NCBI RefSeq assembly: GCF_002563895.1
Contig: NZ_PDJB01000001.1
Coordinates: 4,819,501 to 4,883,500, forward strand
Reading direction: 5' to 3'
From: Pseudomonas lurida
GTDB taxonomy: Bacteria; Pseudomonadota; Gammaproteobacteria; Pseudomonadales; Pseudomonadaceae
Length of the DNA stretch: 64,000 nt
Below the pieces are notes generated by a model. It searched no databases. It was not told the origin of the DNA and saw only the letters and a list, made by a program, of their open reading frames with translations. Positions 56,001 through 62,117 of this stretch are shown piece after piece. Position 1 is the first letter of the stretch. The number at the start of each line of letters is the position of its first letter. The position numbers were made by a program, and so were the translations under genes.

Positions 56001-56004
56001 GTAA
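50065..56004 (+). CDS. Giant leucine-rich-repeat protein, toxin/effector-like, without NEL domain
   Basis: About 1,979 residues. The N-terminal 430 residues resemble the dermonecrotic-toxin N-terminal region (DUF6543 type) of large Pseudomonas effectors. A hydrophobic pair of helices follows (about 437-470 and 500-522; VLQIAAFIAAPFVPPVGLLM). The C-terminal half holds three modules of about 300 residues, each with a coiled spacer, a Trp-Arg-Arg-Glu box (Trp at 1138, 1433, 1743) and an LRR block, for example LRTLDLDNNPLGLTPNLERM. In NEL-type E3 ligase effectors a Cys-containing domain follows the last LRR; here the protein stops about 25 residues later. GTG 50083 with AAGG upstream is an alternative start. 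It lies between argR and aruC, as an insertion in a conserved block. Confidence 0.8.
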   Translation: MPRRFPVTHPTTSIHLPDLSTYRDVHADILQQAVPGWLADASPARRAALRNTQPAIADWYTTATPQEHDTLKNQVNLAWTAQNRLDQALANLHAADDFGAPLLQALLKQRFGVEADVRTTYLRLYIPQTLAWLPIGSGGARTWTVSLLEAALHNFEADEAYAAPSGFISQPSASGQFDRLPTLDAQLTVAQFIALCRELDLGAHYRRYLEQFFDSNNPVAMATLQSRLRHSQAADLRVALQMAHMKHDLLDHASYGLLQRMLDKPDSRNTCYPLLCYDLTIMSSTLTGIVLFAENLGSPHPVEVTAYLPGDPHAPLKQYANPVAFMNALANNLRSVEYQQFFSRFVNHEERGPFFADLNRRLSKVTWHLHTRGDPLPSWRETPIDPPHLAFSASRISGDLFTHLFQRTYNKVFNDARARAVSTASADQKARWERWNVVQKIASTVLQIAAFIAAPFVPPVGLLMLGYSAYQMLDEAFEGIIDWAEGEVTEAFGHLLSFVEQGLQLGMFVAGAPLASAALRQLVPVESVQFFDRLKPVTLPDGKARLWKPDLAPYAHEIQLPTHGQYPVQGLYPHDGIPSLLLREKPFVVQADPLTEQLYLQHPTRPHAYRPRLTTNGQGAWLSELDTPSSWDSTTLMRRLGPRTLGLSDEQLAHIRRISATDDGALRKMHLNQHTPPPLLADTLERFRVDQALQDFIDQMNSDDPALYGRADVQTQLHLLANLGLWPKAKTLRFLDARGNVRWELTGEPNASVVQLHETQLNNGDLLKTLLEALDEPQRKALLGEAFGDPVTSLHTRARQFRRKLARLALAHRRSLFDSRYRQVDRPTVPRQQALVDHTPGLPLSAADALLDTASSLELNEIDQGSVPTRLSQLAHSLRDEARLNHAYEGLYLEATDTLETHRLALHSLQGLPGWSNRLRLEIRTPAPDDTLIDAIGKPRARIKRTLIRSPEGQYTPQDRNGSLSGETDLYTAILQALPDAERDALGLHIGQGPALRQALRSHALARNSLRKLITAQPARPPSDTRTHLRLLGMDNYPPAPVQAQPPSPRALARSLFPAHTDAQIDELIQDLATRPDGALPILTALHQEYLQLERDLATWEANTPRTYPGTEVTLSRQDFRDARQNRRLFRLELLRGWRRESEADRFFEPPTRNGQKLTLPYPILGELPTLRANFEHISYLELRGQQTALNVDTFLRSFPRLRCLSISNARLGQFPPFISGMPTLNTLALSDCGISLTPDSLRALSSMNRLRTLDLDNNPLGLTPNLERMPDMQFLDLSSTGICEVPAGLLSRPALELAMLSNNQITQLPSAFFELPADTAKNIDLSGNPMSRPTLEQVKAYYQRTGQYWEINAAAVDIRHVNALFPDFSENEVNRFIFGLPGTLEMGQVELARLEAEYEALSDGLDTWAGQAPTPEEQTRRHTFKHALQACWRRESPLDDDAARTTATYTLENAQPFSGEFPPLNAEFSHVSSLQLLGAGDPFPLQSAPFFKGFPALNRLSIEGYKLGDIPASVFDLPQLSALRVTHCSLTLSAERAASLATLGNLVRLDLSHNPLGRMPDFGKLLRLAHINLEATGLADIPDSLLTAVQRDRVNLSGNAITEIPDAAFTLSTSVAGAYDLSRNPLSRSALLQIKHYCLRTGEFFQADAPTDLQNRIKALYPTFVTAEANQFFFTLPGDLDATGPALDRLDAEYATLRSDLQEWALNVPQRHPLRDVPLDEQTRAQEQLNRHSFKTLLEDAWRRETDLDEEHDSPEPTHKLTFGTGILGDLPHLSARLDHVSSLELDGDGGTGGLDGLLKSLPGLRSLVISKFNLGEIPPTVFTLPRLSTLSLTESAVRLTPASVNALTGMNNLAYLDLSENPLGLTPDVSHLNALESLYLQDTAITETPQGLFTLRELRTLDLSDNRIEALPAALTELATELDHESDFSGNPWSAQSLDHLRQYYLQTGNDLAVEAARRDVTGTPLIRPVTPEPMEE

Positions 56005-56020
56005 CCCACTGGCGCAAAAG

Positions 56021-57001
56021 TCAGCCGCGCTCGGACGGCACCGACGACAACTCGAAGGGGCTGCTGCTGCGCCGCTGGTTGCGGTCTTCACGCGGGGTCG
56101 CGCCGAAGAAGTTGCGGTAGGCGCTGGAGAAGTGCGGCCCCGAGGAGAAGCCACACGACAGGCCGATCTGGATGATCGACTTGCTGGTTTGCATGAGCAT
56201 CTGGCGCGCCTTGTTCAGGCGCAGTTCCAGGTAGTACTGGCTGGGGACGCGGTTGAGGTATTGCTTGAAGATACGTTCCAGTTGTCGTCGCGACACGCAC
56301 ACGTGCTGGGCGATCTCGTCGGTGGTCAGCGGCTCTTCGATGTTGGCTTCCATCAACAGCACGGCCTGGGTCAGCTTGGGATGACTGGAACCCAGGCGAT
56401 TCTGCAGCGGGATGCGCTGGCGCTCACCGCCTTCGCGGATGCGTTCCACCACCAGCTCCTCGGAGACCGCACCGGCCAGTTCGGCACCGTGGTCACGGGC
56501 CAGTACGGCCAGCAGCAGGTCGAGTACCGACATGCCACCGCAGGCGGTCAGGCGGTCGCGGTCCCAGTCGAACAGATGGCTGGTGGCGATGACCTTGGGG
56601 AAGCGCTCGGCGAAATCATCCTGCCAGCGCCAGTGCACGGCGGCGCGGTAGCCGTCGAGCAAACCAAGCTGCGCCAGCGGGTACACGCCCGCCGACAGGC
56701 CGCCGATCACGCACCCGGCACGCACGAGCTGCTTGAGCGCTGAGCTCAGTTGCGAGGCGATGACGGTCGGGGGCTCGTCCGCCAGCAGGAACAGTTTCTG
56801 GAAACCTTCGAGCTTGCCGGCCCACGGCTCGCCCGGCAGTTGCCAGGCACCTTCGGTGTGCGGCTCGGCCTGCAGGAACGACAGTTCGTAGACCACGTCC
56901 GGATGCACCCGCTGAGCAACGCGCAAGGCCTCCTCAGCCAGCGCAAGCGTCAGTGCTTTTGTGCTGGGCCAAATCAGGAAACCAATTTTATGGGCGGTCA
57001 T
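56021..57001 (-). CDS. argR: Arginine-responsive AraC-family regulator ArgR
   Basis: A 326-residue regulator of arginine uptake and breakdown. The N-terminal domain (about 5-190) has the DJ-1/PfpI-like fold of this subfamily: KIGFLIWPSTKALTLALAEE and VIGGLSAGVYPLAQLGLLDG. The C-terminal AraC domain has two helix-turn-helices (LTTDEIAQHVCVSRRQLERI, SIIQIGLSCGFSSGPHFSSA). It closes the aot operon, as in P. aeruginosa, where ArgR activates aru and aot with arginine. The likely targets in this window are the aruC and aotJ upstream sites. Confidence 0.95.
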   Translation of the reverse strand: MTAHKIGFLIWPSTKALTLALAEEALRVAQRVHPDVVYELSFLQAEPHTEGAWQLPGEPWAGKLEGFQKLFLLADEPPTVIASQLSSALKQLVRAGCVIGGLSAGVYPLAQLGLLDGYRAAVHWRWQDDFAERFPKVIATSHLFDWDRDRLTACGGMSVLDLLLAVLARDHGAELAGAVSEELVVERIREGGERQRIPLQNRLGSSHPKLTQAVLLMEANIEEPLTTDEIAQHVCVSRRQLERIFKQYLNRVPSQYYLELRLNKARQMLMQTSKSIIQIGLSCGFSSGPHFSSAYRNFFGATPREDRNQRRSSSPFELSSVPSERG

Positions 57002-57093
57002 GGAGTGCTATCCGAAGCCTGTAACAGTAATGAAGACAAGGGCCAATGCTAGCCCGGAAACCAACACAAATCTCAAAACATGTGGAGATCCAA

Positions 57094-57180
57094 TGTCGGA
57101 GCTGGCTTGCCTGCGATAGGTGGGCCAGCTTGCATCTGTGGTGCAGACATGCCGCCATCGCAGGCAAGCCAGCGCCCACA
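57094..57180. repeat. REPIN between aotP and argR
   Basis: TGTCGGAGCTGGCTTGCCTGCGAT and inverted ATCGCAGGCAAGCCAGCGCCCACA, about 40 bases apart. Confidence 0.85.
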
Positions 57181-57245
57181 GGGGAACGAGACCCACCTCA
57201 AGACTGCCAAGCATGCACTAACTCGGTGCGCAAAAGCAGTCTTGG

Positions 57246-58010
57246 TTATTTCAGGCTGCCCGACAGGAACTGCTGCAAGCGCTCCGATTGTGGGTTCACC
57301 AGCACTTCACGCGGGTTGCCGCGCTCTTCGACGATACCTTTGTGCAGAAACACCAACTGGTTCGACACTTCACGGGCGAAGCCCATTTCGTGGGTCACCA
57401 CCACCATGGTGCGGCCTTCCTGGGCCAGGTCCTGCATCACCTTGAGCACTTCACCGACCAGTTCCGGGTCGAGGGCCGAGGTGGGTTCGTCGAACAGCAT
57501 CACCTCCGGTTCCATCGCCAGGGCGCGGGCAATGGCCACGCGTTGCTGCTCGCCGCCAGACATGTGACCAGGGAACGCATCCTTGCGATGCCCCACGCCG
57601 ACCTTGGCCAGGTAGTGCTCAGCCTTTTCGCGGGCTTCTTTCTTCGATACCCCCAGCACATGCACCGGCGCTTCCATCACGTTTTCAAGCGCGGTCATGT
57701 GCGACCACAGGTTGAAATGCTGGAACACCATGGACAGGCGCGAACGCATGCGCTGCAGCTGCTTGGGGTCGGCGGCCTTCATGGCGCCGTCCTTGTTGGC
57801 CACCAGCTTCAGCTCTTCGTTGTTGAGCAGGATCTTGCCAGCGTGGGGTTGCTCCAGCAGGTTGATGCAGCGCAAAAAGGTACTTTTGCCCGAGCCACTG
57901 GAACCGATGATGCTGATCACATCACCGGCCGCGGCGGCCAGGGACACACCTTTGAGCACTTCATGACTGCCATAGCGTTTATGCAGGTCTTGGACTTCAA
58001 GTTTGTACAT
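57246..58010 (-). CDS. aotP: Arginine/ornithine ABC transporter ATPase
   Basis: A 254-residue ATPase of a polar amino acid importer. Walker A is GSSGSGKSTFLRC, the signature HMSGGEQQRVAIARALAMEP, Walker B VMLFDEPTSALDPE and the switch His in VVVTHEMGFA. ATG 58010 gives the conserved start MYKLEVQDLHKRYG. It drives uptake through AotQ and AotM. Confidence 0.96.
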   Translation of the reverse strand: MYKLEVQDLHKRYGSHEVLKGVSLAAAAGDVISIIGSSGSGKSTFLRCINLLEQPHAGKILLNNEELKLVANKDGAMKAADPKQLQRMRSRLSMVFQHFNLWSHMTALENVMEAPVHVLGVSKKEAREKAEHYLAKVGVGHRKDAFPGHMSGGEQQRVAIARALAMEPEVMLFDEPTSALDPELVGEVLKVMQDLAQEGRTMVVVTHEMGFAREVSNQLVFLHKGIVEERGNPREVLVNPQSERLQQFLSGSLK

Positions 58011-58037
58011 GCGGTCGGTTCTCACAAAAACAGGTGG

Positions 58038-59150
58038 TCAGTCGTTGAGCAAGCGCCCGTGACGCAGCGCTTCGCGCCCCGCCACCTTGGCCAGCCAGAA
58101 ACCCGCTTGGGCATAACGTAGCCGTTCAACGGCAAACAACACCCCCGAGGTGCCCGCGCAAATCGTGCTCACGCGGTCTTCCAGGGGGTCAATCACTTCA
58201 AAAATCGGCTCGCCTTTCTCGACCCATTCACCGGCTTTACGCAGGTAACTGATCACCCCGGCATGGGGCGCGAACAACAGTTCGGTGCCTTCAAACGGCA
58301 CGCCTTCACAAGGCTCGTATTGCGGCGCGGGCCATTCACCCTTGATCAAGCCCTGCTCGGCGAGGAACGCGAGGATGCCTTCGGCGTGGAAGACCGCCTC
58401 GTCGCGGCCGGTATCGGCCTGGCCACCCAGCTCCAGCGTCGTCGCCAGGCAGGCCAGCGGGATCTGCGCCTCAGGGAACGCCTGGGACAAGCGCAACCAC
58501 GGCAACGAACAGGCTTCATCGAACGAACTGCCGCCGGAGTCTTCCGCCAGCAGGCCGACCTTCACATTCAGGTGCGCCGACAGCGAGCGCCACTGCGGCC
58601 AGTGCTGCGGCAGGGCGTACATGTGCAGCGCGGCTTCGGCATCGCAATGCAGGTCCAGCACCACATCGGCGGTGCAGGCGTGGCTCAGCAAGATGCGCTG
58701 CATGCCTTGCAACTGGCTGCTCGGCTCGGGTAACGCGTTGAGCGCATCGCTCATCGCCTGGCGGATCATGCGCACGTTGGCATGAGGATCATCGCCCAGT
58801 TTGCCTTTAAGCAACTCGGCCACCGGCTCGCTCAACTCAACGAAGTCGCGGTTGAAGTTCTTGCCGCTGCCCACCTCGAAACGTCCCTGGTGGCTGCCTT
58901 GCAACAGCTGGCCCAGGCCCATCGGGTTGGCCACCGGCACCAGCTCGATCACGCCGTTGAGGGCGCCTTGTTGTTCCAGTTCGGTGAGGCGCTTTTTCAG
59001 CTCCCAGGCGGCGCGCATGCCCGGCAATTCGTCGGCGTGCAGGCTGGCCTGGATATAGGCCTTGCGCTCGCCCTTGCCGAAACGGAACACGCTCAGCTGG
59101 CGCTCGCAGCCCAGGTGACCCCAGGGCAACCGGTGATCGATACGTTCCAT
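58038..59150 (-). CDS. aotO: Succinylglutamate desuccinylase/aspartoacylase-family protein AotO
   Basis: A 370-residue zinc-carboxypeptidase-like protein. Zinc motifs appear as ASLHADELPGMRAAWELKKR and VVLDLHCDAEAALHMYAL, and the Glu region as CLATTLELGGQADTG. In P. aeruginosa this gene lies in the aot operon but is not needed for transport. It may deacylate an arginine derivative; the substrate is not known to me. It overlaps nothing and lies 27 bases before aotP. Confidence 0.88.
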   Translation of the reverse strand: MERIDHRLPWGHLGCERQLSVFRFGKGERKAYIQASLHADELPGMRAAWELKKRLTELEQQGALNGVIELVPVANPMGLGQLLQGSHQGRFEVGSGKNFNRDFVELSEPVAELLKGKLGDDPHANVRMIRQAMSDALNALPEPSSQLQGMQRILLSHACTADVVLDLHCDAEAALHMYALPQHWPQWRSLSAHLNVKVGLLAEDSGGSSFDEACSLPWLRLSQAFPEAQIPLACLATTLELGGQADTGRDEAVFHAEGILAFLAEQGLIKGEWPAPQYEPCEGVPFEGTELLFAPHAGVISYLRKAGEWVEKGEPIFEVIDPLEDRVSTICAGTSGVLFAVERLRYAQAGFWLAKVAGREALRHGRLLND

Positions 59151-59151
59151 A

Positions 59152-59850
59152 TCAGTGCTTCCGTGGAGCCAGGTAGCTCAGCCAGCGGCGCTCGGCCAAC
59201 TTGAACAGGCGCACCAGGATGAAGGTCAGGCACAAGTAGAACGCGCCGGCGGTGATATAGGCTTCGAACGGTAGGTAGAACTGCGCGTTCACCGTGCGGG
59301 CGGCACCGGTGATGTCGATCAGGGTAACGATGGACGCCAGGCTGGTGGTCTGCAGCATCATGATCACTTCGTTGCTGTACTGCGGCAGCGCACGGCGCAG
59401 GGCCGAGGGCAGCAGGATGCGGCGATACAGCTTGTAGCGCGACATGCCCATGGCCTTGGCGGCTTCGATCTCGCCATTGGGCGTGGCCTTGAGGCTGCCG
59501 GCAATGATCTCTGCGGTGTAGGCACTGGTGTTGATCGCAAACGCCAGGCACGCACAGAAGGTGGCACTGGACAGCATTGGCCAGAGGAAACTCTCGCGCA
59601 CCGCCTCGAACTGGGCCAGGCCGTAGTAGATCAAGAACAGCTGCACCAGCATCGGCGTGCCACGGATCACGTAGGTGTAGAGCCAGGCCACACCGTTGAC
59701 GATCGGCTGCTTGGACACACGCATCAGGCCCAGGGGCAAGGCGGCGAGCAAGCCGAAGAACAGCGAGATGGCGAGCAGTTTCAGGGTGGTCAGCAGGCCG
59801 CCAAGGTACAGCGGCATGGCCTCCCAGATGACGTTGTAGTCGAAGATCAT
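59152..59850 (-). CDS. aotM: Arginine/ornithine ABC transporter permease AotM
   Basis: A 232-residue inner-membrane permease of the HisM/GlnP family, with about five membrane helices and the ABC-binding loop EAAKAMGMSRYKLYRRILLP. Its start overlaps the aotQ end by four bases. It pairs with AotQ to form the channel. Confidence 0.94.
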   Translation of the reverse strand: MIFDYNVIWEAMPLYLGGLLTTLKLLAISLFFGLLAALPLGLMRVSKQPIVNGVAWLYTYVIRGTPMLVQLFLIYYGLAQFEAVRESFLWPMLSSATFCACLAFAINTSAYTAEIIAGSLKATPNGEIEAAKAMGMSRYKLYRRILLPSALRRALPQYSNEVIMMLQTTSLASIVTLIDITGAARTVNAQFYLPFEAYITAGAFYLCLTFILVRLFKLAERRWLSYLAPRKH

Positions 59851-60536
59851 AGATCAGCCGCCCTTACGCCTACCGAGTAGCGCTTCTCAAGATGACGCAG
59901 GGCCAGCAACGACACGCTGGTAATCACCAGGTACATCGCCGCCACTGCGAGGAAGAAGGTAAAAGGCTCGCGAGTGGCGTCTGCCGCCTGCTTGGCCTTG
60001 AACATCATGTCTTGCAGGCCCACCACCGAGATCAGTGCCGTGGCCTTGGTGAGGACCAGCCAGTTGTTGGTAAACCCGGGAATCGCCAGCCGAATCATCT
60101 GCGGCACCATCACCCGGAAAAACACCTGGAAACTGCTCATGCCATACGCAAGGCCGGCCTCGGCCTGGCCCTTGGGAATGGCCATGAAGGCGCCACGGAA
60201 GGTTTCCGACAGGTAGGCGCCAAAGATGAAACCCAGGGTGCCGATACCGGCGGCCAAGGGGTTCAAGTCGATATAGTCGTCATAGCCGAGCATCGGCGCG
60301 ACGCGGTTGAGCAGGTCCTGGCCACCGTAGAAAATCAGCAGAATCAACACCAGGTCGGGGATCCCGCGGATCACCGTGGAGTACAAGTCACCCAGCCAGG
60401 CCAGCCAGCGCACCGGCGACAGGCGTAACGCGACCCCGATCAGACCCAGAACAATGGCCAAGGCCATGGACGACAAGGCGAGCTGAAGCGTCAACCATGC
60501 GCCATCGAGGATGACGGCCCCGTAGCCTTTCAACAT
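59847..60536 (-). CDS. aotQ: Arginine/ornithine ABC transporter permease AotQ
   Basis: A 229-residue permease with GQAEAGLAYGMSSFQVFFRV as the coupling loop and helices such as LTLQLALSSMALAIVLGLIG. It is coupled to aotM by overlap. A hairpin with a T-run lies just upstream, between it and aotJ, and probably lowers its expression compared with aotJ. Confidence 0.94.
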   Translation of the reverse strand: MLKGYGAVILDGAWLTLQLALSSMALAIVLGLIGVALRLSPVRWLAWLGDLYSTVIRGIPDLVLILLIFYGGQDLLNRVAPMLGYDDYIDLNPLAAGIGTLGFIFGAYLSETFRGAFMAIPKGQAEAGLAYGMSSFQVFFRVMVPQMIRLAIPGFTNNWLVLTKATALISVVGLQDMMFKAKQAADATREPFTFFLAVAAMYLVITSVSLLALRHLEKRYSVGVRAADL

Positions 60537-60559
60537 GATTCAGGTCCTCGAAAAGGGGG

Positions 60560-60606
60560 ATGAAAAAATGGCGCAAACCTCAGGAATTCTGTTGCTTGCG
60601 CCATTT
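60560..60606 (-). terminator. Intercistronic terminator/attenuator between aotJ and aotQ
   Basis: On the minus strand AAATGGCGCAA and TTGCGCCATTT form a perfect 11-bp stem, with T's continuing beyond it (CATTTTTTC). Partial termination here would give more binding protein than permease, a common pattern in such operons. Confidence 0.75.
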
Positions 60607-60627
60607 AGGACAGACAGCTGCGACGAT

Positions 60628-61413
60628 TTACTTGGCGTCAGCGCCGTAAATATCGAAGTCGAAGTACTTGTCCTGGATCTTCTTGTACTCACCGTTGGCG
60701 CGGATCGCGGCAATGGCGGCGTTGATGCGGTCCAGGTTTTCCTTGTCGCCTTTGCGTACCGCGATGCCTATGCCGTCGCCGAAGTATTTGGCCTCGGTGA
60801 AGGACGGGCCGACGAACGCGTAGCCTTTGCCAGCGTCGGTCTTCAGGAAACCGTCCTGCAGCAGGGTGGCGTCTGCCACGGTACCGTCCAGGCGACCGGC
60901 TTCAACATCCAGGTAGATTTCGTTCTGGGTGCCGTAAGGAACGATGGTGGCGCCTTTTGGAGCCAATACTTCCTTGGCAAAACGGTCGTGGATCGAACCG
61001 CGCTGTACACCGATCTTCTTGCCTTTCAATTCATCCAGGCTGTCGCTGACGGTGGTGCCTTCCTTCAACACCAGGCGCGCTGGGCTCAGGTAGTAGCGGT
61101 TGGTGAAGTCCACGGACTTCTTGCGGTCTTCCGTGATCGACATGGACGACAGGATCGCATCGATCTTGCGCACTTTCAGCGCCGGGATCAGGCCATCGAA
61201 CTCCTGCTCGACCCAGGTGCACTTCACGTCCATCTGCTTGCACAGGGCGTTGCCGATGTCATAGTCAAAACCGACGATGCTGCCATCGGGTGCTTTAGAG
61301 GCAAACGGAGGGTAAGCCGCTTCGATACCAATTTTCAGAGGCTTGCCTTCAGCGAAAGCCTGCATGGACAGCACGGACAGCGCCAGGGCGCCCAACAGCA
61401 CGAGTTTCTTCAT
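60628..61413 (-). CDS. aotJ: Arginine/ornithine-binding periplasmic protein AotJ
   Basis: A 261-residue substrate-binding protein with a clear signal peptide ([20 protein letters not shown], cleavage near AFA). It has the family-3 motif [20 protein letters not shown] and [20 protein letters not shown], then [18 protein letters not shown] 61413 with GGAG nine bases upstream is chosen; the longer in-frame stretch is not conserved. It is the first gene of the operon, downstream of an ArgR-type site. Confidence 0.95.
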   Translation of the reverse strand: MKKLVLLGALALSVLSMQAFAEGKPLKIGIEAAYPPFASKAPDGSIVGFDYDIGNALCKQMDVKCTWVEQEFDGLIPALKVRKIDAILSSMSITEDRKKSVDFTNRYYLSPARLVLKEGTTVSDSLDELKGKKIGVQRGSIHDRFAKEVLAPKGATIVPYGTQNEIYLDVEAGRLDGTVADATLLQDGFLKTDAGKGYAFVGPSFTEAKYFGDGIGIAVRKGDKENLDRINAAIAAIRANGEYKKIQDKYFDFDIYGADAK

Positions 61414-61571
61414 CTTGGGACTCCATCGGTATAGGGCAAAACAGCAGTATGAGCCATGGCCCACGATGCGGCGTAAGGGAAACCGAATTGCGGTGCTGCG
61501 TCCCACACCAGTTACACACTGGAGACGACGAGCGAGTGATCGGCATTCTAACGACAGGCCGGAAGCCGATA

Positions 61572-61587
61572 TTTCCTCAATGCGACA
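61572..61587 (-). promoter_or_regulatory. ArgR-type half-site upstream of aotJ
   Basis: On the minus strand TGTCGC-N8-AA matches the P. aeruginosa ArgR half-site exactly, about 160 bases before the aotJ start. A poorer copy (TGTCGT) lies 31 bases nearer the gene at 61556. Confidence 0.55.
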
Positions 61588-61934
61588 ACAATTTACAGAA
61601 GCACCGAGAAAGCGGTTCCAGCTCATTGACAGCCTCTGGATTTTATGCAGAGACAAAAGACATTAAACCTGTAGACGCTGCAAATTGCGGGCCTATTATT
61701 CGCAAACCCTTCTAGCACGGCAAGTCTGGCGTTTAATCTTATTTCCTGGGGTGTCTAAAACGCGGCTTTTCGGGGCGCGGGCGTAGCGCTTTGCCTCATG
61801 TTCGAGCACCGGGTTACACATTTGTGCCAGCCGGTAACATTCAGAAACCTCCTACAAGAGAAGCCGATATTTATTGGCCTGGCGTTTATGCAGATCTGTA
61901 GGAGCACCAAGCTTAGCTTGAAGTGCGTTCAACC

Positions 61935-62022
61935 TGTGGGAGCTGGCTTGCCTGCGACAGCGGCCTGTCAGCCAACCCACCTTCGCCTGACACACCCTCA
62001 TTGCAGGTAAGCCAGCTCCCAC
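61935..62022. repeat. REPIN
   Basis: TGTGGGAGCTGGCTTGCCTGCGA and inverted TTGCAGGTAAGCCAGCTCCCA form the arms. Confidence 0.85.
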
Positions 62023-62061
62023 CTTGATCCGGTGTTGTCAGAGACACCCGACTGGCGCCCA

Positions 62062-62099
62062 CAAAAAAGCCCCACCCGGTATTCACCGGGCGGGGCTTC
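62062..62099 (-). terminator. Terminator of acs
   Basis: On the minus strand AAGCCCCGCCCGGT and ACCGGGTGGGGCTT pair with one mismatch and a 3-4 base loop, followed by TTTTTTG. Confidence 0.88.
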
Positions 62100-62117
62100 C
62101 TGCTGCCACAACGGCGC

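Larger units (their letters stand above)
61414..62117. other. Intergenic region between acs and aotJ
   Basis: No gene is supported in these 704 bases. It holds the aotJ promoter region with an ArgR-type half-site, a REPIN (61935-62022) and the acs terminator. The stretch 61690-61930 shows nothing I can name. Confidence 0.7.
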
